NCBI GenBank assembly: GCA_016859345.1
Contig: CM029121.1
Span: forward strand, 26,609,027 to 26,673,026
Direction: 5' to 3'
Origin: Istiophorus platypterus
Taxonomy: Eukaryota; Chordata; Actinopteri; Istiophoriformes; Istiophoridae
DNA length: 64,000 nt
In this document: one piece after another, positions 49,690 through 60,600 of the stretch
How the letters are laid out: every line of letters begins with the position of its first letter
Numbering within the stretch: the first letter of the stretch is position 1
Notes under the pieces: model-generated
Seen by the model: the letters and a program-made list of their open reading frames with translations, nothing else
The model's database searches: none
What the model was told of the DNA's origin: nothing
Translations under genes and position numbers: made by a program

Positions 49690-50235
49690 TGCATTTGAGA
49701 AGCTGGAGCGATCTAATGACTTACACGATTAATTTATTTTCAAAACTGTTTCTTAACCAATTAATTGGCCGATTAATTCAGCTTGACATAAAACCACCGC
49801 TTTATGTAGAGTTGTTATTATCCGTAGAATATCTGGACTGCATCAGACTATGTCTCTACTATACTATAGTAATAATCTGACTTGTAATACATAGTGTTTG
49901 TTGTCCAGCTCTTCCCTGAGTACAATAGATGTATGTTTATGTTTGTTTACTTTTTTTTAAATCTGTATCCAATCTGTTTAAGTTTTTTCAGAGTCAAATT
50001 TCATGTTTATTTCTATAAAGTGGCAGATTTTGGGGGGGATAAATATATCTGCAGATTATTTTCATAATTAATAAATGACTTGTCATTCAGAAACTGTCAT
50101 AAAATAGTGTAATTGTCCATCAGCATTTCCCAGAGCCCAAGCTGACATATTTAAACATCTAGCCCTTTCTGACCAAGACTACAAAAAACAAAAGATAATC
50201 ACTGGACCATCACATACGTTGAAAAAAAAGCAAAT
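49690..50235. mobile_element. MITE fragments in brd1 intron 1, forward
   Basis: GAAGCTGGAGCGATC and the TTAATTGGCCGATTAATTC block (49694-49790), then CTGCAGATTATTTTCATAAT and CATTTCCCAGAGCCCAAGC (50048-50145), are segments of the same teleost GCTGCAACTAACGATTA element as at 42966. Decay and insertions make the outer limits uncertain. Confidence 0.45.
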
Positions 50236-50514
50236 GACCGTTCTTGGTCCTAAATAATATCTGGAAATTTGCTTAGAAAATAACTTCAACAATCAAAGAA
50301 TCATTATCGACACAGCAGTTTTACGAGAAAAGCATTACAACCATATATGTTCGCAACCAAGTCCTTGTTCATTTGTTCTATGCACTATGTAGAAGTGCAC
50401 CGAGAGCGACAGAAACAAAAATCCTTGTTTGTCAACACACCTGACCATTAAATAAATATTTTTTTTTTAAATTATAACTGAAAGATCATTTTATGGATTC
50501 TTTTAAGGCACAAA

Positions 50515-50782
50515 ACATTCAAGAATGTGACATTTCCAGCTCCTCGGTTGGAGGATTTATTGTTTGTACTTGCTGCACAATGACAGTAAACAAAATAGTT
50601 TGGGTTTTTGACTGTTGGTGATACAAAGCAGGACATGTGAAGCCATCGACTTGGGCTCTCTGATACTTTAACAGACAATGTTCTTTATTTTCTGACATTT
50701 TATAGACAGACAGTGAATCAATCAATGAGAAATTAATCTGTAGATTAATCTCTTATGAAAATAATGGTTAACTGTAGCTCTA
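50515..50782. mobile_element. MITE copy in brd1 intron 1, reverse
   Basis: Read on the minus strand, it starts TAGAGCTACAGTTAACC and continues through TCTACAGATTAATTTC, AAAATGTCAGAAAATAAAG, CCCAAGTCGATGG and GTTTACTGTCATTG. This is the order of the same element family as at 42966, now nearly full length and inverted relative to the fragments at 49.7-50.2 kb. Confidence 0.6.
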
Positions 50783-51095
50783 AATGACGATGATACCATC
50801 AGAGGCTTCTACAGGAGACTCCTGGTGCAGCTAGGAGTTTGAAACGTGTATGTTTGTACAGCTCTCATTTCTGAGACGAGCATGTTTTCAGTCGGGAGCT
50901 GAATGTAGTTTCAGTAAAAGGGGCATAAACAGACTGTAAACTACGAACATTTACTTTTGTTCTCTGCTTATGTACAAGTACAGAGTAGATCTGACAACTA
51001 ACTCAAGTTAACTCACAGAAAATACAATGCAACCACATTTCACAGGCTCCTACACAAGGTCGAGGTTCAGGTTGCAGCTTTAAATATGGCACTCC

Positions 51096-51096
<1 letters not shown>

Positions 51097-51144
<48 letters not shown>
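51097..51144. repeat. (GT)n microsatellite in brd1 intron 1
   Basis: About 23 GT units, just downstream of the promoter CpG island in transcript terms. Confidence 0.96.
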
Positions 51145-51147
<3 letters not shown>

Positions 51148-51239
51148 TGCAGCTTTAATAACCACCACCAACATGTTTTCATTGTAGTGACGGTGGTGCA
51201 GGGGGCGGAAACACAGGGCATGTGATAACGTTCCCTGGA

Positions 51240-52130
51240 TGAATTAAAGAGACGCACCGAGGGCGGCTCTGCGCCCCCGGCCGACCCCGGGAGCCCCGGC
51301 CCGGCTCGCCCGAGGCCGCCGAGAGCCGGTCGCTGCCGCTGCCGTTAAATGCCCCCGGCTAAGGGCAGCAGCCCGAGCAGTTTCCCCCCGACCGAGACGG
51401 CGACGGCCGGCCAGGGCTAACGTTAGCTCCCCTCAACCTCCAACCGGGAGAGTAACGGAAGCCGCTCCGACGTTATCCGCTCAGCAGAGGTCCGTCACGG
51501 GAAGAGCCGACCCGGCGATGCCCTCTGACGAGGCGGCGGCCTCTCCGGTCGCCGGGTAAACGCGTTAGGACAGTCCGTCCGGGGACCGGGCTACCGTTAG
51601 CCCGCTAGCCTTACACCAACGGAGAGGGGGAGGAAATATGGCGACCAGCACAACAAGCGACTGCCTCCACCGAAAAAGTTGGCTTTTCCGCGGAGCCGCG
51701 CGGGTTAGTTTCGGCTTCAAACCCGTCCGGACCGACGGGGGCGAGTACGAAAGACGCGAGGACGGGTCGAGGCTTAACTTACCCTCGGTATTTTCACGAA
51801 TTGGGCTTATAAAAACAGCAGCAATGGCGGCGCGGCCTGCGGAGCGCAGCGGCAGTTAAATCCACATCCAGAGCGCTCGTCCAACGGCGGCCGCGACTCG
51901 CGCTGAACCGTGTAGAACCTGAGCGGGTCCGGCAGGTCTCCAGGGCGACGGAGCCGGGTCCGGGCGTCTTCTTGTCCGTCTTTTAAACTCGGATCGGCGG
52001 GTAGCACCGATCGGCGGCGCCGTCCAGGAGCGGTCAGAAGTGGCGGAGCTCAGCGGCGGCCGAGCTTCTCTTCCCCCAACAACAATGCGGTACGTTGTGT
52101 GGGTCCTGACGCCGTGACGTCACCGCGTAC
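51240..52130 (-). promoter_or_regulatory. brd1 CpG-island promoter
   Basis: About 900 bp rich in CpG and GC stand out from AT-rich flanks. They surround the inferred first exon of brd1. A GCCGCCATTGC stretch on the minus strand (about 51825) resembles a YY1 site. No TATA box is evident, as expected of a housekeeping promoter. A plus-strand frame starting at 51638 has no recognisable domain, and I do not call a divergent gene. Confidence 0.7.
51783..52085 (-). other. brd1 exon 1, 5' UTR
   Basis: On the minus strand the CpG island runs into AATACCGAG followed by the strong donor GTAAGT at 51782-51777. The acceptor TTCTCAG before exon 2 is at 48816-48814. Exon 2 then contributes 18 untranslated bases before the start codon at 48795. 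The 5' limit near 52085 is a guess because no transcript is available. Confidence 0.6.
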
Positions 52131-53440
52131 AAACCGTACGAACCGAAGCCTCTTTTATTATTATTAACGACAACAAAGTTGATAATGATACTCGAATAAT
52201 GAGAACGGTTCGTTTTGTTCACTTGTTTGTTTGTTATTTACATTTTCTGATGACAGGTTGTCTTTGTCTGAATTGTGTGGTGTTTGGTTTTATTTGGTAA
52301 ATGGACTGAGAGAGGAAGTGTGTGTGTGTGTGTGTGTGGGGGGGGGGTTAAAGGATCTGTCTGGTGTTTTTTTGGTGTTTGTTTGTTTTTCTTAAAATAT
52401 TTTTGTTCCTCTCAACCACTGACGGAGGAAGTTGGCCTACTCAGAACTCAAGAATAGATCATTGTATAAATAGTCCCACCTGAATGTACTCAAAAGTACC
52501 GAAAGAAAAAAGCAGTCATGGCACAGGATGGCCTGTTTAAGAGTAATATATACACTCAGCTTGCAGGTTATTGGGTACATGGAGCTACAACTAATGCAGT
52601 CTAACGTCTAACGTCGTCCTGCAGCAAATCGCTCCACCATGAAGATTATGTTCCGTTTGTCAAAACTTTTAGAGAGGCATGTGATCCATTTCAGCGGTAG
52701 TATCGTTCATACCGACAGTTGTTTCTATTATTTTGTCTATTCTATTCATTTCAAACAGCCTCCCAAGAATTCAGCAGGGGCAGGATACAGAGTTTTGATT
52801 TGAGGCCAAACTAAGTCTTGACCTGGTTTTATTTTGAAGTTATCTTTAATGGTTCGCCTCCTGTGCTTTCATGTTAAAGGACACACTGTCCATCGGGTAC
52901 CTCTGAATAAAACTCTTCAAAGCTCAGGGGAGGCACCTTCCTATAGACTGTGGCAAGGCAAAGTTCAATGTCTTACAAACTTTAAGTATGCACACAAATC
53001 TTTTTTACTGTTTTTCCTACTCGTTAAATCTATGCTTAATCAGGGCAGGTAAAATGTAAAAGATAAGAACAACTTATAAATCGTCAATAAAACAGTACAT
53101 GGCAGCACAGTAAGGGTTTTTATTTCACTTTTTTTAATTGTTTACAGACAACACTGTGCATTGCTTGCACTCAATTTATTGATAAAGTTATGAATCTCTG
53201 ACAAAGTTACAATAGACAAGGCAAAGACAGGTTTGTTTATATTAACTCTGTGTGATAAAATGTGTGAGAGATTCTTTTATTCCCGGTAAAGAGTTTTTAA
53301 TTGTACACACCTGTTACTAAAACTTTGCAGTATGTTTCTGAATTTGTTTATACACACACACACAAAAAAACCCTTAACTCAAGAGTTTAAGTACTCTCAA
53401 AATAAAGGTGTATAAAAATCTAAACCTTATTGCTGGTCCA
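52131..53440. other. Intergenic between brd1 and ftsj1
   Basis: There is no exon. Contents are a TG run with poly-G (52318-52348), a probable dispersed repeat at 52.55-52.79 kb, and AT-rich sequence. The nearest minus-strand polyadenylation signals for ftsj1 lie at its upper end. Confidence 0.6.
52548..52790. mobile_element. Teleost dispersed repeat, family uncertain
   Basis: The series ATACACTCAGCTTGCAGG, TTATTGGGTACATGG, GCTACAACTAATGCAGTCTA, GTCCTGCAGCAAATCGC, CACCATGAAGATTATGTTCC and GTGATCCATTTCAGCGG matches, in order, a fish repeat I know with a 'tattaggtacacctagctaa' start. Boundaries and class are uncertain. Confidence 0.5.
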
Positions 53441-53714
53441 CCTCGAAGAAATGACTTTTATTTCCAAAATCTAAAATGTTCCCAATTACTGATGGATGAA
53501 GGATCAGACACAAAGAACTCTGCATAAAATCAGATGAAACGATAAAAACATGTTCCCCTGATTCGACAAACATCTGGGACAGAGATCCAGGACAAGTTCA
53601 GCCTAGAGCAGCACAGAGACCGATAGTAGGAGGGTACTGCGAAAGGCGGGTATTCGAGACTTCCTGAAAAGACCAGACTGCTCTTTCAACAATACCCCCC
53701 CCACATTGGCGAAC
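53440..53714 (-). other. Probable ftsj1 3' UTR
   Basis: About 250 bases follow the ftsj1 stop codon to a minus-strand AATAAA at 53462-53457. No other exon intervenes. A longer form ending at the next signal near 53280 is possible. Confidence 0.5.
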
Positions 53715-56700
53715 TCAGGTGGACTCGGCCGGTGGCTCTGGCTCATCTGGACCCTGGCTGGGGCCGGCGGACGGCGTGTCCTCCCTGGACAGCAGGTTGT
53801 TCTTGCGGAGGTTGCAGGCCTCCTGGTAGGGGGGGCTGATGGGCGGCTGAGTCGGGGGGGTGTACTGGTACTGTTTACCAGCCTCCAGCTGAATGGGGGA
53901 AAACAGTCAGAGAAAAACAAAAACATGAATCTGTTAAAATACCTTTAATTCATCCTTAATTAAGCCCTTAAAACAGGATTTTGGTAAACAAGGGTCCCTT
54001 ATTTTGAAAAACTAAACCCCTTAAAAAACACCAAAGCCCTTTAGCCCCTCTAAATGAGTACATGACTTATCTTTTAATTTAAACGAAATAGCTGAGAAAT
54101 CCATTGATGACCATGTTGAGGTGTTATCAAAGTTGGGATTCTGGTTTGTGTCACGGCTCTGAAATATTTTTCAGCTAGAAGATGATGAGAATTTCAGGGA
54201 TTTTTCTTCAGCATGCAAGGAATTAATAATACGAACTCAAGTTCAGGAAACATTAATAGATATGTTAATGCACTGGAATACATTTAAATACATTCTCTAC
54301 TTGGATTAAGGGCTTTTAAGAGATAAAACCCGCTAAAAATTCACTGAATTACATCACAGGTACCCCTTTTTACCTTAAAAATATCCTTATTTTTCTATTC
54401 AAATACAGATTCAGGGGTTTATCTCAGACTTCACGGGTACATTAATGGGTATAATGTGTATATTAATTTGTACATTAATGTGTAGTATATTGTGTTAAGT
54501 TGTTTTTAATGGATTATCTGCATAATTTAAGGGAATTTTAAGAATTTAAATTTCCTTGATATTTCTTAGACAAAAGCCATTATTTACACCTTGAACGGGC
54601 TTTAATATTTCACAGTTAAAATCTACAACATAACGTGACAGAAAGCTGGACCTTTAAAAGGACATTTTTTTTTATTAAAGTACAAGTTCAGGTCTTCACC
54701 TCAATTGGAGTTAACTGTTAAATAAATTAATGAATTATAATTTATTAAGGGTTTTCTTTAAGGGATTATCTACTTGGTTTAAGGAAAAAAAACTTCCTTT
54801 GATATACTGATTTTCCACTTAGCTGAAAAATTTAAGTTTTTACTAGAAAATAAGTCAATATATTACCATCAGTTCATATGTCCATTAATTATCATATTAG
54901 AATCTACTTATAAAAACAAACCTTGACTGCGTCATTGTTAACGGGTAAATTAATGGAATTTGTAAAAAAAATAATAACAATAATAATAGTTTCATATTGA
55001 TAAAGTAAAAAGCGTGATAACTATGGTAGTTAAAATCAAACTGAAACTGGAATTGCGACTGTTGAAGGAGTAAAATGACTGAACCATGAAGAATGCTTCA
55101 ATGGAGAGGAGACCAGAAGACCAGAGACCAGAAGACCAGAAGACCAGAGACCAGAGACCAGAGACCAGAGACCAGAGACCAGGAAGGTAGAGCTGTGTCT
55201 CCTCACCTGCAGAGGGTAGGTTCTGTCCGAGTCGAAGGCGCTGAGGTCACCACACGCCAGGAAGGGAACGATGACGCGGTTTGGGCCCTCCAGTTGGTTG
55301 AAGTCCACATCTGTCAGACAGAGACCAGAACCCAGACTGAGAATAGACGGAGGGGAACCAGCACCAGGGACGCGCAGGGAAACTAAAGACTGATCTAGAC
55401 AGGACCTCGCTATGCAAATAGGCCGGATGGCTTGTTAACAGAAATGATGCATTTAATGGGGAAACGACGCGGTTTCCTCCAGATGTGGTCTGGATGTGGT
55501 CCAGAGGCCCCGCGGCTATAACCTTTTCCGAGGACACCTGAGTCAACACACAGGCTTTTCTGGATCCAGATCAGACGTCAGACGCAGACTATGTCTGGAA
55601 AAGGCGGGTCGTACTTACTGTAGGAGTGATCCAGCAGAGGGTTGGACATGTTGGGGACGTAGCCTTCGGGGGGGGCGTAATTCTGACACACCACAAACGC
55701 CTCTGCACACAGACGGACGGAGACAAACACTCGATGTCAATATATTTCACATAAAACATCATGTGTTGGTTCAATTGGTGAAATCAGTTAGTGTTTACTT
55801 GGAGTTAAAAATGACTGTCATACACTCTGCACTTCTCAGGTTTTTCTTCCATTGAGTAAAACGGCATCTCATTCCTGTGACTGCACTAAAACAGGGTCAG
55901 TTTCCTGCTGGAGGCGACTGATTGGTTGATGGCAGTGGCGACAGCGGCGGCGGCAACTACTCACCGATGCTGGAGTTCCTGCTGCTGCGCGGCTTAGCGC
56001 AGGTCACGCCACTGAAGAAGATCTTCAGCTGGGAGTAGAGCAGCGTCACATCCTTCCCTCTGAAGATCTGAGACATACAGGACGGGACGGGACAGAGTCC
56101 GATCAGACTAGGGACACGACGTCCACGCCATAAAACACCCCTGACACTGTGGTGCGTTCCCACGACGACAGGATGTGGTTTTTCACGGGTGATTACTTGA
56201 CATTTTGGACGTCTCGCTGTTAGTTAAACTAATTCGAAAAGCTTTTCTTTAAAAATCAAATTTGAATTCGCCGTTTGAAACATCATCTAAGCTTCCCAGA
56301 ATGCATTTTGCACCAACCGGCCGCTATGGCGGAGATACTGAGCCAAGCTGGTGCTTGTTATAGTTCTCGTCCGCAGACAAAGAAGAAGCCGGAAATGCGA
56401 TGCTACCAAGCTGATCTATCACAGTTCTTTTGGTCTGTATCACCAATGCAGAAGCATAAATTGGCCTCAACTCTAGTGGACCACATTGGAGCTGCAAAAT
56501 AAAACCATGTAAATCCTATCTTAATAAGTCGTATGAATAAAAGTTGGACTCACTTTGGCCACAAACGTTCCCCCAGGTTTCAGGACATGAGTGGTGATAT
56601 TCAGAGCCTGAAACGAGAGCAGCTGTCAGCAACCGGCGCCAAGAAACCTGACGGGCAATCCCTATACACACCCCTGTACTCACAGCCAATAGGAGCTGGG

Positions 56701-59700
56701 CCTGGATGTACTCATCCACGTCGTGGAGCCCGGTCACTGTGGAGACAGAAGAGGGAATCAGCGACACAATTGGGGAGGCAAGGGGGAGGGGGCGGGACTC
56801 AAGACCAGGGGAGGACGGGGAAGGGAGCGGGCGCCTCACCGTCCGGGGCTCCGTCACACACCACGAGGTCGGCCGGCTGACCCTCAAAGTGGCGGATTAT
56901 CTCCTGAGCTGTCGACACCTGAGAGGAGGAGGAAGAGGACGCAGGTCATGTGACGCGGTTCAGCAACGGGTCTCTGGTGTGAGGTTCTCGCTCCAGATAT
57001 CATCATCAGAAAAAGGCTATCGTGATCATTACCGTTTTTCTGCCAGGTCTACTCTGAATCCAGGTTCCTGTCGGGGCCAACACAGACCGGTCTGAGGTCC
57101 AAAACGCCAAATCGTGCAGAATCATGATCATTTGTCAGAACTCAAAACAGTTCCACTGGATTTTGCGTTAAAAGTCTAAATTTTGGATAAAATTTGAACC
57201 ACTTTCATATCATTTTGCCACAATCTCAGGCAACATGTGAATCAGCTTCCCTGCAAAAAAGTTTACGTCAAGTAATGAAGCTGTGTCTCAGTCGGCTGCT
57301 AAACCACTAGAGGACTTTAACGTCTCCATGGAGCCCCCACTAAGGAACACTGGAACCCTGAAAGCATCCCTGTTTGGATTGAGTATGGCCTCCTGAGGAA
57401 CGCCAACAGCAGACATAGAGGAAGAACCGACAACAGCGCATATCTCATTAGGTTCCTGCAGCGGTGAAGGACTCTCAGACTCGCCCCCTCTCACCTTAGT
57501 GATGTCTCCCTGGATCTGAGTGACTCCTGGCAGAGGAGCCATGGCCTGAAGGTCCACCGCCACGATCTTCACCTCCTCGCCCGCCTCACCCACCTCACCC
57601 TTCTCCCCCTTCTCGCCCTTCTCCTCCCGACCCCTGAGCGGAAAGAACCAAAATCGCAATATTAATAGGATCCATTTCACTTCACTAAACCAGGTTTTAA
57701 AGGATTTCTGTTCAGGTGGGTATATGTTATATGTATGTTTAAAAACCTGAGTTTGCGACTGAGGACCTGACTCCAGCTGCCAGGAGCTGCACACAGATCC
57801 ACGGCTCTGTTCACACCTGGGAGAGAAAGAAGAAACCAAATAAAATATTCTTTAGATCAGACATTTATTAAAATAAAAGGCAGCGACAGAAACATGGATG
57901 AGTGTCAAAGGACTATTAAAGGTCCCAGAGGGGTCAGGGGATCCCCGTGGCCTGATCCAGAACCAGAACCAGGACCAGAACCAGACAGAGAAGAGGTTCA
58001 GCTACACTTTTTCACATGTAAAATACATGTATGAAGCAGGTCCCATCAACCCGTGTCAGACCCGTTCATCCAGTAGGACTTCACTGAACTGGGTAATTCA
58101 ATGTCACATCGACAGATTTTAGAAGAATCAGTGTCCTATCAGTTTCTTATCGCTGTCTGCCTCCGTTTCCACCTGTTCCTTATTGCATTCCCGCCGATGG
58201 CACCTCCTCCCCCAGTCCGCTTCTTGCGGTGCATCTAGATCCGCATCGTCTTCAGCTATAAATACGGTGGTGTCTCAGGCTCCGGCGAACTGCTGCTGCT
58301 AGAGTCTCTCCCACTGGTGCCGGGAAACATCCTGCAGGTGTGTCCGACCAAAAGCGGCGGGACAGGTGACGTCCGTGCAGCATCGGCGGGGGAACCAGAT
58401 GTACGGGTAACACTTACGCATCCTCGTGGTCCCTCTGGGGCTTTACAGTTGGCCCAGGAGAGGGGGGTGGGGCTGGGGCTGAGGGATGGGGTCTGGGGAG
58501 GCGGGGGGGGTGGACATCTGTTGTGTCCCTCTCGTGCATATCCTGAAGATCACTGATGCCCCACTTACACCAACTGGCAGGCAGGATACACTTCGAGCAG
58601 AATTTTAAGAGGACACCATGGCACCGTTCAGACTCTGTCTCTTCAAAGCTTTTAAATCCCCTGGAACTGCCTTGGTTAATTTGTAGAACTGTTTCTTGCA
58701 GAATGTAAAACATGGTGCGTTTTATACTTTTTAATAAATACAGTTTAGTTCAATATACTAAATTCAAATGTTGTGCATTTACTATTTAAATCTCGCTCTT
58801 TTCAGTGGTGTGACTTTTAGGGTGGCCTTTATTATACATGGGCAATATGCACTTGAAATATCGGTGTGAAGTCTTTTTTTTTTTTCATATTTAATTTCTG
58901 AAAAATCAGAAATTTAGATTTCTTTCAGACATGCACCAAGTTGTTAAGAAAGAACTATAACATGATACTATATATAAATGTATATGTATAAAAAAAGATC
59001 CGCTGCCATTCAGTTTGAAGATATTTGGCTCCAAAGTATGAAAATTTTTAAACAAAATTTTCAGTGAGACATAATTTGGCAAATATACAACTTTAGATCA
59101 ACCATTCTAGAAGTTAAATACATCTAATACTGTGGAGAAAAATCCCTGAAAACTTCAAGCACGTAGAGTGAATATTTCCAAAGTAATGACCTATGAAAAT
59201 TTGAAATTTACTAGCAGCTCTCATTTATTATGGCCCAAACCCTTTTTTAAAGCCTCCATATCTCAAAAAACTACAGAAGATACAGGTTGAAAACTTTACA
59301 AACTAGTTGTTGGGCACAGTGAAGTTATTTACTTAGTATGAAACTAATCCAAGATGATCGGTCAGGAAATTCCTCTGAAATCTGTTGACTTGACATGAAA
59401 TGACCCAGTTCGAAAAACCTCAAGATCCTCCACATAACTCGATGGTTGATTCTTACTCTGAATTTAATTAAACTCTATCTGACGTCCTTACAGAGATCTT
59501 ACTGGGTCATCCTGGCTTATTTCCACCCGGCCCCTGAGGCTCTATGGGTCCTGCTAGCTTCGAAGCCGTGAGCCAGGCGGGGGACCCGTCCCAGTGCGTT
59601 TCAGGCGGCGACCTCCAGGTCTCACCTGTGAACAGGTTGAATTCGTGGTCGAGCTGCAGCAGCTTGAAGGCGCTCCTGGCTCTCCAGCCCTCCTCTTTGG

Positions 59701-59746
59701 CCAGGCGGTAGTAAATGTCCCGCTTGTCTTTGGAGGAGCGGCCCAT
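53715..59746 (-). CDS. ftsj1: FTSJ1, tRNA 2'-O-ribose methyltransferase
   Basis: Coding exons (5' to 3', minus strand): 59746-59626, 57816-57747, 57633-57495, 56918-56840, 56736-56684, 56607-56554, 56067-55965, 55702-55619, 55310-55207, 53888-53715. Joins stay in frame, giving 326 residues, close to the mammalian length. FTSJ1 methylates the ribose of nucleotides 32 and 34 in tRNA anticodon loops, with THADA and WDR6 as partners. The protein starts MGRSSKDKRDIYYRLAKEEG. It has the SAM-binding motif DLCAAPGSWS (46-55), VAVDLQAMAPLPG (from 88) and the K-D-K-E catalytic tetrad typical of FtsJ/RrmJ enzymes at Lys28, Asp132 (VVCDGAPD), Lys172 (FVAKIF) and Glu207 (SSIEAF). Oddities are a Gly/Glu/Lys repeat insert at 65-86 and a weak GTTTTT donor after the second coding exon. 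The C-terminus keeps the Tyr/Pro-rich YTPPTQPPISPPYQEAC tail of metazoan FTSJ1. Confidence 0.96.
55108..55182. repeat. (AGACCAG)n minisatellite in ftsj1 intron
   Basis: About ten units of AGACCAG or AGACCAGA in tandem, just downstream of the donor of the ninth coding exon. Confidence 0.93.
56360..56466 (-). mobile_element. 372-bp-family TIR element, copy C (partial)
   Basis: The right end GCAGAAGCATAAATTGGCCT is the terminal repeat of the family. Reading inward on the minus strand, ACAGACCAAAAGAACTGT and GTAGCATCGCATTTCC follow, as in copy B (44760-44815) but with about 60 bases missing. The other end is absent. It lies in the ftsj1 intron between coding exons 6 and 7. Confidence 0.7.
57955..57990. 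repeat. (CAGAAC)n short repeat in ftsj1 intron
   Basis: Five or so imperfect units of CCAGAA or CCAGGA in tandem. Confidence 0.8.
58140..58345 (+). mobile_element. Possible LTR remnant in ftsj1 intron
   Basis: CCACCTGTTCCTTATTGC, CAGTCCGCTTCTTGCGG, a TATA-like GCTATAAATACGG and CCGGGAAACATCCTGCAGG, in this order, resemble promoter and leader parts of fish LTR elements. No gag/pol frame or second LTR was seen, so this is a weak call. Confidence 0.3.
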
Positions 59747-59793
59747 CCTGACCTCTGACCTCTCCGACAGAAAACACGCACATGCAGACGCGC

Positions 59794-59794
<1 letters not shown>

Positions 59795-59825
<31 letters not shown>
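59795..59825. repeat. (CA)n microsatellite next to ftsj1 start exon
   Basis: About 15 CA units. In the transcript this is a (UG)n tract about 49 bases upstream of the start codon and 30-40 bases upstream of the likely splice acceptor (one of several closely spaced AGs at 59747-59766). Confidence 0.95.
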
Positions 59826-59828
<3 letters not shown>

Positions 59829-60489
59829 GCAGTACACACCTTGTTCACACTGGTGATTCTGCTTTCAGATGTAATAACTGCTGTGATACATAACTCTGCT
59901 GTCCGGATTCTTCTAGTGCTTCAGCTCACGACTGTTTTAAAAAACAATTTTTTTAAACCATTGTTTTATTCCTATTCATTTCAAAGAACACTGACATGTC
60001 CAAACTCCATTTAAAAAATGTATGATTTTTTTTTTCTTTTGAGTAAATACAGAAAGGAGCTCAAACGTTGACAACTAATTTCAAATCTTCCACTAAATCC
60101 ATCACCAATATCGGTTCTTCTGATATAATGTTCCAACCAAAAAACATTGATAAACGACATTTGTGTACCAACTCCTAAAGTCAAAAGTGTTACACAGATT
60201 AGAGGAGTTTGGTCTTTTCTGTTCGCCGAATAGAAGAGAAAGTCTTAGCGAGTCTAAAAATGGTCTTAGTTGTAATTTACTCAGCACCTGTCGTGAAAAA
60301 GACCGGTTAACGTTGACTAATTACATTTTTAAATGGCGTTTGGTTACGAGGGCACAAGAAGCGGGAGATTTCCTGGCTGTCTGAGCTTCGTGCCTGATGT
60401 TAGGTCAGTGTTTGTGTTTGATATTATATATAATCACATCCCTGCTTATCAATACGGACAAAACATTAACATTAAATCGGATTTAAACT

Positions 60490-60600
60490 GACTTTATTTG
60501 CCATTTTTACTCACTGTTCACGTGTTGACGCCGGAAGGACCCGTGTCGGTAGCTGTCCCCAAAGCGCCTGTTCGAAATGACGCCATCACACGAAATCTCC
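60490..60600 (-). promoter_or_regulatory. Probable ftsj1 promoter and non-coding exon 1
   Basis: On the minus strand a transcribed leader could end at the strong donor GTGAGT (60514-60509). The exon 1 end is therefore 60515. This region has a perfect E-box CACGTG (60519-60524) and an ETS core CCGGAAG (60531-60537, plus strand), plus a TGACGCCATC box near 60580. It is a small CpG-containing island in AT-rich DNA. The splice from 60515 to the start-codon exon is inferred. Confidence 0.55.

Noticed and set aside
51638..51859. Plus-strand frame of 73 codons in the CpG island, as a divergent gene
   Set aside because: It has no domain and overlaps brd1 exon 1. CpG islands are stop-poor, and no downstream exon was found.
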